From: Sphingomicrobium astaxanthinifaciens
GTDB taxonomy: Bacteria > Pseudomonadota > Alphaproteobacteria > Sphingomonadales > Sphingomonadaceae
DNA length: 64,000 bases
NCBI RefSeq assembly: GCF_022865105.1
Contig: NZ_JAKNYM010000002.1
Location: forward strand, 1,335,501 to 1,399,500
Direction of reading: 5' to 3'
In this document: one piece after another, positions 26,250 to 35,556 of the stretch
How positions within the stretch are numbered: position 1 is the stretch's first letter
How the letters are laid out: every line of letters starts with the position of its first letter
Made by a program: the position numbers and the translations under genes
The notes under the pieces: generated by a model
Told to the model about the DNA's origin: nothing
Database searches by the model: none
Seen by the model: only the letters and a program-made list of their open reading frames with translations

Positions 26250-27032
26250 TTAGCCGGTTTCGAACTGCTCCAGCGCGATGCGCTCATCGAGCGCGTGGTC
26301 GGGGTCGAACAGGAGCGTCATCGGCCGCTTGCGGTCGAGCGACACCGTCACCTCGGTGACGTCGCGCACCTCGAATTGGTCGGCCACCGCCGAGACCGGT
26401 CGATCCTCGGGATCGATCACCCGAAAGGTCACCGCCGTGTCCTCGGGCAGGATCGCTCCGGGCCAGCGGCGTGGGCGGAACGGGCTGATCGGGGTGAGCG
26501 CGAGCATGTTCGCCGACAGGGGCAGGATCGGCCCGCCCGCCGACAGGTTGTAGGCGGTCGAGCCCGCCGGGGTCGCCACCATCACCCCGTCGCACACCAG
26601 TTCGTCGATCGCCGGGCGCCCCGCGACCTCGATCGCGATCTTGGCGGTGCGCCCGGTCTCGCGCAGGAGGCTGATCTCGTTGATCGCGGGGCGGGTGATG
26701 ACCTGCCCCTCGAGCGTGCGCGCCGCCATCATCAGCGGCAGAATGTCGATCGGCTTGGCCGCCGCGATCCGCGCCGCGAGGTCGTTCTCGCGCCACTCGT
26801 TCATCAGGAAGCCGTGGGTGCCGCGGTTCATCCCGAATACCGGGCGCGCGGGGATCTCGCCCTCGAGCATCTGGTGGAGCGTGCGCAGCATGAAGCCGTC
26901 GCCCCCGAGCGCGAGCACCGTGTCCGCTTCGGCGAGCGGGACGAAATCGAATCGCCGCCGCAACGTCTCGCCCGCCGCCGCCGCGCTGGCGCGACGCGAC
27001 ACGGCCAGGCCGATCCGGGGGTGCTCGCTCAT
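26250..27032 (-). CDS. nadK: NAD kinase
   Basis: A 260-residue ATP-NAD kinase making NADP. Key motifs are VLALGGDGFMLRTLHQ near residue 45 (GGDG phosphate-binding loop), FGMNRGTHGFLMNE near residue 75, DGVMVATPAGSTAYNLSAGG near residue 148 and the C-terminal LFDPDHALDERI. The chosen ATG (27032) gives the N-terminus MSEHPRIGLAVS, matching the family. A longer in-frame start at 27068 would add twelve residues; GAGGG lies 11 bases before the shorter start. It is minus-strand, upstream of tRNA-Asn, and divergent from the EAL gene across about 135 bases. Confidence 0.95.
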   Translation of the reverse strand: MSEHPRIGLAVSRRASAAAAGETLRRRFDFVPLAEADTVLALGGDGFMLRTLHQMLEGEIPARPVFGMNRGTHGFLMNEWRENDLAARIAAAKPIDILPLMMAARTLEGQVITRPAINEISLLRETGRTAKIAIEVAGRPAIDELVCDGVMVATPAGSTAYNLSAGGPILPLSANMLALTPISPFRPRRWPGAILPEDTAVTFRVIDPEDRPVSAVADQFEVRDVTEVTVSLDRKRPMTLLFDPDHALDERIALEQFETG

Positions 27033-27167
27033 CGACAGGAATCCCTCATTTGCGTGGGTCTTGCCCAAGGCATAGAAGAGGTGGGGGGTTTAGGCTACTG
27101 TCTCATTGAGGGGCAGGGGGCCAATGCCCCGTTGCGGCGATGGTTAAAGCCGGCTGGAGAGGGGGTC

Positions 27168-27980
27168 ATGTTGCACCGTTCCGATCCGATGATGAGCGAC
27201 CTGCCCGTGCACGAGCAGGACCCCGACCTTTTCGAGGCGCTGACCGAGCGCGCCATCTCGATCCATTACCAGCCGATGATCGACCTGCATTCGGGGCGCG
27301 TCGTCGCCGCCGAGGCGCTCGCGCGCTGGGAGCCCACCGGGACCGGCGCCGATGCGCTGTTCCAGCGCGCCCGCGCGGCGCAGCTCGAGGGGCCGCTGTC
27401 GCGCTCGATCCAATATGACGCGCTCGAGAAGGCGGCGCGCTGGAGCGGCCCGCTCGGGCAGGTCGGGCTGTCGCTCAACCTGCTGCCCGACGAACTGCTC
27501 GACCGCGATTTTCCCGACAGCTTCATCGAGATGCTGCGCGACAGCGGGTTCGCGCCCGAGCGGCTCACGCTCGAACTGGTCGAGAACGGCCATGTCACCG
27601 AACATCCCGAGGCGGCGCGGCGGCTCGCGCGGCTGCGCGCGCTGGGGATCCGCATCGCGGTCGACGATTTCGGCACCGGCTATTCGAGCCTCGCCTACCT
27701 CACCAGCCTGCCGATCGACACCTTGAAGATCGACCGCGGGCTGATCGCCGACATCGTCGGCGGCGACAAGGACCGGATCGTCGTGCGCGCGCTGCTCAAG
27801 ATGGCGCAGGAGCTGGGCATGCGCACCGTCGTCGAGGGCGTCGAGAATGCCGCCCAGCTCGACCTGCTCACCGAATGGGGCGCCGATCTCTACCAGGGAT
27901 TCCTCGGCTCGGGCCCGCTCGACGAGGATGCGCTCGGGCGCTTCGTCGCCTTCGCCAACCGGCCGCGCCAGCGCCACTAG
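27168..27980 (+). CDS. EAL-domain cyclic-di-GMP phosphodiesterase
   Basis: A 270-residue soluble protein made almost entirely of one EAL domain, which hydrolyses c-di-GMP to pGpG. Catalytic elements are complete: AEALARWEP (EAL signature), LNLLPDELLD, LTLELVENGHV, VDDFGTGYSSLAYL, LKIDRGLI, RTVVEGVEN and YQGFLGSGP. No GGDEF, PAS or transmembrane segment is seen, so any control must be through partners or transcription. The ATG at 27168 follows GGAGAGGGGG. The frame is open far upstream but that part is antisense to nadK. Its TAG stop overlaps the TAG of convergent mfd within the four bases CTAG. Confidence 0.92.
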   Translation: MLHRSDPMMSDLPVHEQDPDLFEALTERAISIHYQPMIDLHSGRVVAAEALARWEPTGTGADALFQRARAAQLEGPLSRSIQYDALEKAARWSGPLGQVGLSLNLLPDELLDRDFPDSFIEMLRDSGFAPERLTLELVENGHVTEHPEAARRLARLRALGIRIAVDDFGTGYSSLAYLTSLPIDTLKIDRGLIADIVGGDKDRIVVRALLKMAQELGMRTVVEGVENAAQLDLLTEWGADLYQGFLGSGPLDEDALGRFVAFANRPRQRH

Positions 27981-30900
27981 GCGGGCTCGGCCTCCTTCGT
28001 CTTCGCCGCCTTCCGCTCCGCCGCGCGCGCCACCTTGGCGAGCCCGCGCGAGAGCTGCAGCGCGCCGTTGATCCGGTCATGCTCGCCCGGCCAGTTGCCC
28101 GACACGACGAGCTTGCCGTCGGGGCGCAGCCGGGCGCGCCCCTTCAGCCGCTCGACATAGCCGATCAGCCCCGGCACGTCGGCAAAGCCGTCCTTGGCGA
28201 ACTGCACCACCGCGCCCTTGGCGCCGGCGTCGAGCTTGGCGATCCGCGCCTTGCGGCAGTTGACCTTGATCTCGATCACCTCGAGCAGGTTCTGCGTCTC
28301 CTGCGGCAGCTTGCCGAAGCGATCGATCAGCTCGGCGGCGAAGGCGTCGATGTCGGCGCGGCTCTCCAGATCGCCGAGGCGGCGGTAGAGCCCCATCCGC
28401 AGATCGAGGTCGGCGACATAATCGTCGGGGATGAGGATCGGCGCGGCCACGTTGATCTGCGGGTTGAGCGCATCGCCCGCCACCTCGCCCCCGCCATCGG
28501 CGCGCAGCTGCACGATCGCCTCCTCGAGCATCGACTGGTAGAGCTCGAAGCCGACCTCCTTGATGTGCCCCGACTGCTCGTCGCCGAGCAGGTTGCCCGC
28601 GCCGCGCTGGTCGAGGTCGTGGCTGGCGAGCTGGAAGCCCGCGCCAAGGTTGTCGAGGTTGGCGAGCACCTGCAGCCGCTTGGCCGCGCTGTCCGACACG
28701 AGATGCGGCTCGGGGGTCGTCAGATAAGCGTAGGCGCGCGTCTTCGAGCGCCCGACCCGCCCGCGCAGCTGGTAGAGCTGCGCCAGCCCGAAGCGGTCGG
28801 CGCGGTGCACCACCAGCGTGTTCGCGCTCGGGATATCGAGCCCGCTCTCGACGATCGTGGTCGACAGGAGCACGTCATACTTGCGGTCGTAGAAGGCGCT
28901 CATCCGTTCCTCGACCTCGGTCGGGCTCATCTGCCCGTGCGCGACGAGATATTTCACCTCGGGCACTTCCTCGCGCAGATATTCCTCGATCGCGGGCAGG
29001 TCGGCGATCCGCGGGGCGACATAGAAACTCTGCCCGCCGCGATAATGTTCGCGCAGCAGCGCCTCGCGCACCACCACCGGGTCGTGCGGCATGACATAGG
29101 TGCGCACCGCGAGGCGGTCGACCGGGGGGGTCTGGATGACCGAGAGGTCGCGCAGCCCGGTCATCGCCATCTGCAGCGTGCGCGGGATCGGGGTGGCGGT
29201 CAGCGTGAGGACGTGGACATCGGACTTGAGCGCCTTCAGCCGCTCCTTGTGCGCGACGCCGAAATGCTGCTCCTCGTCGACGATCACCAGCCCGAGCTTC
29301 TTGAACTTGACGCTCTTGCCCAGCAGCGCATGTGTGCCGATGACGATGTCGATGCTGCCCTTCTCCAGCCCCTCCTTGGTCGCCTTCGCCTCGGCCGGGG
29401 TGACGAGCCGCGACAAGCGCCCGATCTCGACCGGGAAGCCCTGGAAGCGCTCGCAGAAATTCTGGTAATGCTGGCGCGCGAGGATGGTGGTCGGCGCTAC
29501 CACCGCGACCTGGTAGCCCGCCATCGCCGCGACGAATGCGGCGCGCAGCGCGACCTCGGTCTTGCCGAAGCCGACATCGCCGCACACCAGCCGGTCCATC
29601 GGCCGACCGCTCTCGAGGTCGGCGAGGACATCGGCGATCGCGGCCTCCTGGTCGTCGGTTTCCTCATAGGGGAAGCGGTCGACGAACTGCGGATAGGCGC
29701 TGTCGACCGGCGCGGGCTGGCCCTCGCGCAGCGCGCGCTCGGCGGCGACCTTGATGAGCTTGCCCGCGATCTCGCGGATCCGCTCCTTCATCTTGGCCTT
29801 GCGCCGTTGCCACGCCTCGCCGCCGAGGCGATCGAGGCTCACGCCTTCCTCGCCGCTGCCGTAGCGCGACAGGACGTCGATATTCTCGACCGGGACGTAG
29901 AGCTTGTCCTCGCCCGCATATTCGAGCGCGACGCAGTCGTGGGGCGAGCCGCCGACCTCGATGGTGACGAGGCCCTTGTAGCGGGCGATACCATGTTCGT
30001 CGTGGACGACGAGGTCGCCCGGGGTCATCGCCGACAGTTCGGCCATGAAGGCGTCGGCGGACTTCCTGCGCTTCTTGCGGCGAACGAGGCGGTCGCCGAG
30101 CATGTCCTGTTCGGACAGCACCGCGACCTTGTCGGTGGTGAAGCCATGGTCGAGCGGCAGCACCATGAGCGCGGGCGCCTTGCCACCTAGCGCTTCCTGC
30201 CAGCTCGCTGCCATTCGCCGGGACTCGACGCCATGATCCTTGAGCAGGCCGTCGAGGCGCTCGCGCGCGCCCTCGGAATAGCTCGCCAGAACCACGGTGC
30301 GCCCGCCCTTGGACAGCTTGGCGATATGGTCGGCGACGGCCTCGTAGACATTGGCGTTCTGCGCGCGTTCGGGCGCGAAGTCGCGCGGCCCGCCCACCCC
30401 GACGTCGATCACGTCGTCGCTCGACGGGGCGGGGAAGGGGGTGGCGAGGTGGACGGGGAGCGCCTGCTTTTCCTCGGCCCACTCTTCGTCGGTGAGATAG
30501 AGCGCCGAGGGTTGAAGCGGGCGATAGCTGCCCGCTTCCTGCGCCTCGACGCGGCGGCGGTTCTGGAAATAGTCCTCCACCGCCTCGAGCCGCGAGCCGA
30601 GCGCGGCGTCGGCATTAGCATCGCGCACCACGATATCATTATCGCCGACATAGTCCTCGAGCGTCGCCAGCGTCTCCTCGAACAGCGGCAACCAATGCTC
30701 CATGCCGGCGAGGCGGCGGCCGTCGCTGACCGCCTCGTAGAGCGGGTCGCCCGTCGCGGTGGCGCCGAACAGCTCGCGATAGCGCGAGCGGAAGCGCTTG
30801 ATGCTGTCCTCGTCGAGCAGCGCTTCGGAGGCGGGCATGAGCGTGAAGCGCTCGACCCGCCCGGTCGAACGCTGGTCGGTCGGATCGAAGGCGCGCATGG

Positions 30901-31483
30901 TCTCGATCTCGTCGCCGAAGAAGTCGAGCCGCACGCCCGAGGCGAACCCCGCGGGGAAGAGGTCGACGATCGCGCCGCGCACGGCGAACTCGCCCGCGTC
31001 ATGCACCGCGTCGACGCGGGCGTAGCCGTTGGCCTGGAGCAGCTTCACCAGCGTGTCGCGCTCGATCTCGCTGCCCTCGCTGAGGCGCCGCACCAACCCC
31101 TTGATGCGGTCGGGGCAGAGCATCCGCTGGGCGACCGCGGTGGCGGTGGTGACGACGAGCTGCGGCGCCTTGGGCGCTCGCGCGATACGGGCGAGCGCGC
31201 CCATGCGGTCGGCCATCACCTTGAGCGCGGGGCTGGCGCGGTCGTAGGGCAGGCAGTCCCACGCCGGCAGCTGGATGACCTCGACCTCGGGGGCGAAGAT
31301 CGGCGCGGTATCGGCAATCGCCCGCAGCGCCGCTTCGTCGGCGGCAATGACCCACGCGCGCCCGCCGCGGGCGGCGGCCCCGCGCGTAAGGTCGCCTGCC
31401 AGCCATGGCAGGTAGCCGGTCGGCGCGCTGGCAAGCGTGAGCGGCGCCGACGCCGCGAGGATGGCGGGGACGGTCTCGCTCAA
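27977..31483 (-). CDS. mfd: transcription-repair coupling factor
   Basis: A 1168-residue ATPase that removes RNA polymerase stalled at lesions and recruits UvrA. In order: UvrB-like N-terminal module (LPAWDCLPYDRASPALKVMA near residue 80), RNA-polymerase interaction domain (PGDLVVHDEHGIARYKGL near 510), and RecG-like translocase (VCGDVGFGKTEVALRAA near 650, VIVDEEQHFGVAHKERL near 755, QLYQLRGRVGRSKTRAYAYL near 925). The TRCF C-terminal domain ends the protein. The start is taken as TTG 31483, which overlaps the sdhE stop and gives the usual length; the frame runs on upstream, but that lies inside sdhE in another frame. Ribosome-binding sequence is weak, so coupling to sdhE is likely. Confidence 0.95.
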   Translation of the reverse strand: MSETVPAILAASAPLTLASAPTGYLPWLAGDLTRGAAARGGRAWVIAADEAALRAIADTAPIFAPEVEVIQLPAWDCLPYDRASPALKVMADRMGALARIARAPKAPQLVVTTATAVAQRMLCPDRIKGLVRRLSEGSEIERDTLVKLLQANGYARVDAVHDAGEFAVRGAIVDLFPAGFASGVRLDFFGDEIETMRAFDPTDQRSTGRVERFTLMPASEALLDEDSIKRFRSRYRELFGATATGDPLYEAVSDGRRLAGMEHWLPLFEETLATLEDYVGDNDIVVRDANADAALGSRLEAVEDYFQNRRRVEAQEAGSYRPLQPSALYLTDEEWAEEKQALPVHLATPFPAPSSDDVIDVGVGGPRDFAPERAQNANVYEAVADHIAKLSKGGRTVVLASYSEGARERLDGLLKDHGVESRRMAASWQEALGGKAPALMVLPLDHGFTTDKVAVLSEQDMLGDRLVRRKKRRKSADAFMAELSAMTPGDLVVHDEHGIARYKGLVTIEVGGSPHDCVALEYAGEDKLYVPVENIDVLSRYGSGEEGVSLDRLGGEAWQRRKAKMKERIREIAGKLIKVAAERALREGQPAPVDSAYPQFVDRFPYEETDDQEAAIADVLADLESGRPMDRLVCGDVGFGKTEVALRAAFVAAMAGYQVAVVAPTTILARQHYQNFCERFQGFPVEIGRLSRLVTPAEAKATKEGLEKGSIDIVIGTHALLGKSVKFKKLGLVIVDEEQHFGVAHKERLKALKSDVHVLTLTATPIPRTLQMAMTGLRDLSVIQTPPVDRLAVRTYVMPHDPVVVREALLREHYRGGQSFYVAPRIADLPAIEEYLREEVPEVKYLVAHGQMSPTEVEERMSAFYDRKYDVLLSTTIVESGLDIPSANTLVVHRADRFGLAQLYQLRGRVGRSKTRAYAYLTTPEPHLVSDSAAKRLQVLANLDNLGAGFQLASHDLDQRGAGNLLGDEQSGHIKEVGFELYQSMLEEAIVQLRADGGGEVAGDALNPQINVAAPILIPDDYVADLDLRMGLYRRLGDLESRADIDAFAAELIDRFGKLPQETQNLLEVIEIKVNCRKARIAKLDAGAKGAVVQFAKDGFADVPGLIGYVERLKGRARLRPDGKLVVSGNWPGEHDRINGALQLSRGLAKVARAAERKAAKTKEAEPA

Positions 31484-31740
31484 CGCGCGATCCGGATGAA
31501 ATCGAGTTTCTGGAGCTTTTCGAGCATCGGACCGTGGTAACGCGCCGGCGCGGGCAGGGTGCCGATCGCCCACGCCATGATGTCGACGTCCTGCTCCATC
31601 AGCAGCGCCTCGAACCAGTCCATGTCGGCCTCGCTCATGCCCTCCTGGTGCGCGTCGAAAAAGCCGCCGATCATCATGTCGGCCTCGCGCGTTCCGCGGT
31701 GGTGACTGCGGTATTTCAGGGCGCGGCGACGCTCGTCCAT
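31480..31740 (-). CDS. sdhE: FAD assembly factor SdhE
   Basis: An 86-residue helical-bundle protein needed to attach FAD covalently to succinate dehydrogenase subunit SdhA. The signature RGxxE appears as YRSHHRGTREADMMIGGFF near residues 10-28, and LMEQDVDIMAWAIG near residue 47 is the second conserved block. Length is typical (80-95). It lies immediately upstream of mfd and overlaps it, an order I recall from other sphingomonads, where recG is often next door; recG is 1.8 kb away here on the other strand. Confidence 0.93.
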   Translation of the reverse strand: MDERRRALKYRSHHRGTREADMMIGGFFDAHQEGMSEADMDWFEALLMEQDVDIMAWAIGTLPAPARYHGPMLEKLQKLDFIRIAR

Positions 31741-31828
31741 GGCTCATCCTCTACACGGCAAAAGCCCGCTTGGCCGTTCGCCAGCGGGTCGATTGCCGCC
31801 CATGTAGGGGCTGGAGGCGCGGAAAGCT

Positions 31829-31862
31829 AGGGAGCCGGCGGGGTGAAGGCGACCGGCTCCCT
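31829..31862 (-). terminator. hairpin after the secreted-protein gene
   Basis: Perfect 10-bp inverted repeat AGGGAGCCGG (31829-31838) and CCGGCTCCCT (31853-31862) with a 14-base loop, 30 bases after the stop of the minus-strand gene at 31893. The tail on the minus strand is AGCTTTCC, so the U-tract is poor. Confidence 0.55.
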
Positions 31863-31892
31863 TGCCGCGCCCGACGCGCGCCGAACGCGTGC

Positions 31893-32501
31893 CTAATGCT
31901 CGCCCATGGTGGGTGCGTGGTCGCAGGTCACGTTGGGATTATACTGCGCGTACAGCCCGTTGGGGTTGGGTTCGTGGACCCACACATGCAGGTCGTAATG
32001 CGGCGCGAAGCCGTGCGCCTCGTCAAGGTCGGTCGAGGGATCGTCGGCCATGTAGTTGTACATCCGCCCGCGGAAATTGGGGCGCCGCCCGCCATGTTCG
32101 GCATCCCACGCCGCCTTGAATACGAGGTTCTCGACCGCGACCAGCTTCATCGAGCCGTCGGCCTGCGGCTCGTAGACCAGCACCGCGGGCTCGTTGAAGT
32201 CGGTATGGGTGCCCACGCCGTCGACGCGCGGCTCGAAGGCGGTCAGCTGGAGGAGGTCGGGGCGCGCATAATGCACCCCCATCGCGCCGAGCGCGGGGTC
32301 CTTGCCCATCATCGCGGCGGTCTCGCACGGACTGGCGGGCACATAGCCCTCGGCCTCGGCGACCGCGACATCCTCGAAGCGCTTGGTGAGCTCGCGGATT
32401 TGGTGCACCGACGGGTCGGGCTGGGTGCGCGGCGGCGTGGCCTGCGCCAGTGAAGCGATCATCGCCGTCGCGGCGGCGGCACTGAGAAATTTCACGATCA
32501 T
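31893..32501 (-). CDS. secreted protein of unknown function, 202 aa
   Basis: I do not recognise a characterised family. The N-terminus is a signal peptide (FLSAAAATAMIASLAQATPP, cleavage probably after AQA). The mature part has two Cys, one in YVPASPCETAAMMGK and one at the end in NPNVTCDHAP, which could pair in the periplasm. Other striking blocks are GVHYARPDLLQ, GVGTHTDFNEPAVLVYEP and PHYDLHVWVHEPNPNGLYAQ, rich in His, Asp and aromatic residues and suggestive of a metal or small-ligand site. It is divergent from a LysR-type regulator gene across about 120 bases, a layout in which the regulator often controls its neighbour. Function is not assigned. Confidence 0.85.
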   Translation of the reverse strand: MIVKFLSAAAATAMIASLAQATPPRTQPDPSVHQIRELTKRFEDVAVAEAEGYVPASPCETAAMMGKDPALGAMGVHYARPDLLQLTAFEPRVDGVGTHTDFNEPAVLVYEPQADGSMKLVAVENLVFKAAWDAEHGGRRPNFRGRMYNYMADDPSTDLDEAHGFAPHYDLHVWVHEPNPNGLYAQYNPNVTCDHAPTMGEH

Positions 32502-32591
32502 CGATCTATCCCTTGTTAACTTTGCGTTATCACGCTCGCTGGGGGAATGTCCGCGAAGCGCTTGACCGCGCCAATAGAAATGGTCGAAACA

Positions 32592-32621
32592 GGTTATTCA
32601 CGAATGAATAGGGGGGCGCAT
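32592..32621 (+). promoter_or_regulatory. leader block upstream of the LysR gene, shared with the MCP-like gene
   Basis: The sequence has the form GGTTA-n-CGAAT-n-TA-GGGGGG-CGCAT. A very similar block (eight G) occurs at 40805-40833 upstream of the MCP-like receptor. Here it runs directly into the proposed TTG start. The role is unknown; it may be promoter, operator or translation signal. Confidence 0.35.
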
Positions 32622-33514
32622 TGCAGGACGACCTGGCGATCTTCATTGCGCTGATGCGCGAGGGGACGACCGGTCGCGCCGCCGAGCGCGCGCGCTGCAG
32701 CCAGCCCACCGTCGTGCGGCGCATCGCCGCGCTCGAGGATCGCCTCGGCCTCACGCTGTTCGAGCGCAGCGCGCAGGGCTACCTCCCGACCGACCATGCC
32801 CGCCAGCTCGAGCCCCTCGCACAGCGTGTCGCCATCGCCCGCCAGCGTCTCGAGGACCATGCGCACGCGCTGGCCGAGACCGACAACGAGACCATCCGGG
32901 TGACCTTCCTCGACGACTTCCGGCGCCAGATGCTGCCGGCCTTCCGCGCCTTTGGCGCGACCTGGCCCGGGGTTCGGCTCCAGCTCATTCCTTCCTATCG
33001 CATGGTCGATATCGCGCGCGGCGAGGCCGACATCGCGGTGCGCGGCCGCATCGCGCCCGAGGACGAGGGGCTCGTCGTGCGCGCGCTGCCGACCCCGCGC
33101 TGGGGGGTCTATGTCGCCGCCGACGAGGCCCGCGTGCCGAAAGGTCCTGACGAGCTCGACCCCGCCGCGATCGCCGGTCTTGCCGGTCCCGTCGGCCGGC
33201 TGTTGCCGTTCGAGCGGGTCCGCGCGATCGCGCACGACGCGGGGCACGAGGTGATGGAATATCCCAGCTACAGCGCGCTGATCTCGGCCATCGCCTCGGG
33301 CGTGGCGGTGTCCGTGCTGCCGTTGGCGATGGGCGATCCCGAGCGCGAGATCCGGCGGGCCTTCATCGTCGACGAGGACCGCGCGGCGCTTCCCGGGCTG
33401 TTCCTCGTCGGCCGCCGGAGCGCGCTGCGCCGCCGCCCCGTGCGCGACCTGTTCGACGGTATCATCGCCAGTTTCGAGGCGCAGGGCGATTGCTTTGCGA
33501 TGCGTCCGGCCTGA
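32621..33514 (+). CDS. LysR-family transcriptional regulator
   Basis: A 297-residue LysR-type regulator. The winged HTH at residues 5-60 includes REGTTGRAAERARCSQPTVV and RRIAALEDRLGLTLFERSAQ. The remainder is the periplasmic-binding-like effector domain (VRVTFLDDFRR onwards). The proposed start is TTG 32621, with a run of six G four bases upstream; there is no nearby ATG. It is divergent from the secreted-protein gene at 31893-32501, the likeliest target by convention, and overlaps recG by one base (TGATG), so recG may be co-transcribed. The inducer is unknown. Confidence 0.9.
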   Translation: MQDDLAIFIALMREGTTGRAAERARCSQPTVVRRIAALEDRLGLTLFERSAQGYLPTDHARQLEPLAQRVAIARQRLEDHAHALAETDNETIRVTFLDDFRRQMLPAFRAFGATWPGVRLQLIPSYRMVDIARGEADIAVRGRIAPEDEGLVVRALPTPRWGVYVAADEARVPKGPDELDPAAIAGLAGPVGRLLPFERVRAIAHDAGHEVMEYPSYSALISAIASGVAVSVLPLAMGDPEREIRRAFIVDEDRAALPGLFLVGRRSALRRRPVRDLFDGIIASFEAQGDCFAMRPA

Positions 33515-35556
33515 TGCGTCCCGAGGTCCTCCAGCCGCTGTTCGCCGAGACCATCGCGCTCGACGGCGTCGGTCCCAAGATCGCCAGGGCGCTGGGGCGG
33601 CTGAAACTCGAACGCTCCGTCGATCTCGCCTTCCACCTGCCCAGCGGTACCCTCGAACGGGTCGCGACCGACCGGCTCGGTCACGACCTCGTCGGGCGGC
33701 GGATCGTCATCACGCTGACGCCGATGGACCTGCGCGAGGGCAGGGGGCGCGCGCCGCTGCGCATCTTCGCCGCCGACCGGCAGGGCAACATGGTCGGGCT
33801 GACCTTCTTCAACAATCCGGGCTGGGCCAAGAAGCAGTTTCCCCTCGGCGAGCCGGTGCGGATCACGGGCAAGCTCGACGCCTATGGCGAGGAGCTGCAG
33901 ATCGTCCATCCCGAGAAGGTGGACGAGGACCCGCCGCTGTCGGAGCCCGTCTATCCGCTGTCCGAGGGGCTGACCAACAAGCGCATGCGCGAGCTCGTCC
34001 GGCAGGTCCTCGAACGCGCCCCCGAGCTGCCCGAATGGATCGAGCCATCGGTTAAGGCCGAGCGCGACTTTGCCGACTGGCGCAGCGCGCTTGCCGCCGC
34101 GCACCGCGACCCGAAGGAAGAGCGCGCCCGGGCCCGGCTCGCCTATGACGAGATCTTCGCCAACCAGCTGACCCTGCTCCTCGTGCGCCAGTCGGCGCGG
34201 CGCCGCGCCACCCGCCCGCTCGAGGGCGACGGCAGCCTGTCGGCAAGGCTCAAGCTCCCCTTCGCGCTGACCAACGCGCAGGCGCGCTGCGTGGGCGAGA
34301 TCCGCGGCGACATGGCGCAGGAGCGCCCCATGCTGCGGTTGCTCCAGGGCGATGTCGGCTCGGGCAAGACGCTGGTCGCGCTGCTCGCCATGCTCGAGGC
34401 GGTCGAGGCGGGCGCGCAGGCGGCGATGCTCGCGCCCACCGAGATCCTCGCGCGCCAGCATTACGAGGGGCTGCGCCGCCTCGCCGAGCCGATCGGGGTG
34501 CGCGTCGCCATCCTCACCGGGCGCGACAAGGGCAGGGTGCGCGAGAGCACGCTGATGGGGCTCGCCGACGGCTCGATCCACATCCTCGTCGGCACCCATG
34601 CGATTTTCCAGCAAGCGGTCACCTATCACGACCTCGGGCTTGTCGTGGTCGACGAGCAGCACCGCTTCGGCGTCTCGCAGCGGCTGATGCTTTCGGAAAA
34701 GGGCAAGCGTCCGCCGCACCTGCTCGCGATGACCGCGACCCCCATCCCGCGCACGCTGACGCTCACCCAATATGGCGAGATGGACGTCAGCCGGATCGAC
34801 GAATTGCCCCCCGGGCGCCAGCCGATCGAGACGCTCGTGATCGCCGAGGAGAAGATCGGCGACGTGGTTGCCGGGCTCGGTCGCCATATCGACGCAGGCG
34901 GACAGGCCTATTGGGTCTGCCCGCTGGTCGAGGAGAGCGACAAGTCCGATGCCGCCGCGGCCGAGGATCGCGCCGCCGCGCTCATGGCCCGCTTCCCCGG
35001 CAGGGTGGGGCTGGTCCACGGGCGCATGAAGGGCGAGGAAAAGGACGCGGTGATGGAGCGCTTCGCGCGCGGCGAGCTGTCGGTCCTCGTCGCCACCACC
35101 GTAATCGAGGTCGGCGTCGACGTGCCCAATGCCACGCTGATGATCATCGAAGGCGCCGAGCGCTTCGGGCTGGCCCAGTTGCACCAGCTGCGCGGGCGCG
35201 TCGGCCGCGGCTCGGGCAAGTCGCGCTGCCTGCTGCTGCGGGGCGGCAACCTGTCGGAGACGGGCCGCGCACGGCTTGCGCTGATGCGCGAGACCAACGA
35301 CGGCTTCCGCATCGCCGAGGAGGATTTGCGGCTGCGCGGTCCCGGCGAGATCCTCGGCACGCGCCAGTCGGGCGACCATGTCTTCAAGCTCGCAGAGGCC
35401 GAGGACATCGCCGCGCTGGCGCCCGGGGCGCAGGCCGACGCGCAGCTCCTGCTCGACCGCGACGGCGGGCTCGAGGGGCCGCGCGGGCAGGCGGCGCGCA
35501 CCTGCCTCTACCTGTTCGAACGCGACGCCGCGGTGGGGTTGCTGAAGGGCGGCTAG
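33514..35556 (+). CDS. recG: ATP-dependent DNA helicase RecG
   Basis: A 680-residue branch-migration helicase that remodels stalled forks and Holliday junctions. The N-terminal wedge domain begins GVGPKIARALGRL. Helicase motifs are RLLQGDVGSGKTLVALLAM near residue 285, MLAPTEILARQHYEGL (Ia), VVVDEQHRFGVSQRLML (II) near 390, LLAMTATPIPRTL (III), and LHQLRGRVGRGSGKSRC (VI) near 565. The start at ATG 33514 overlaps the LysR stop; an earlier frame start lies inside LysR. The stop TAG overlaps the tyrS stop in CTAG. Length fits the family. Confidence 0.96.
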   Translation: MRPEVLQPLFAETIALDGVGPKIARALGRLKLERSVDLAFHLPSGTLERVATDRLGHDLVGRRIVITLTPMDLREGRGRAPLRIFAADRQGNMVGLTFFNNPGWAKKQFPLGEPVRITGKLDAYGEELQIVHPEKVDEDPPLSEPVYPLSEGLTNKRMRELVRQVLERAPELPEWIEPSVKAERDFADWRSALAAAHRDPKEERARARLAYDEIFANQLTLLLVRQSARRRATRPLEGDGSLSARLKLPFALTNAQARCVGEIRGDMAQERPMLRLLQGDVGSGKTLVALLAMLEAVEAGAQAAMLAPTEILARQHYEGLRRLAEPIGVRVAILTGRDKGRVRESTLMGLADGSIHILVGTHAIFQQAVTYHDLGLVVVDEQHRFGVSQRLMLSEKGKRPPHLLAMTATPIPRTLTLTQYGEMDVSRIDELPPGRQPIETLVIAEEKIGDVVAGLGRHIDAGGQAYWVCPLVEESDKSDAAAAEDRAAALMARFPGRVGLVHGRMKGEEKDAVMERFARGELSVLVATTVIEVGVDVPNATLMIIEGAERFGLAQLHQLRGRVGRGSGKSRCLLLRGGNLSETGRARLALMRETNDGFRIAEEDLRLRGPGEILGTRQSGDHVFKLAEAEDIAALAPGAQADAQLLLDRDGGLEGPRGQAARTCLYLFERDAAVGLLKGG

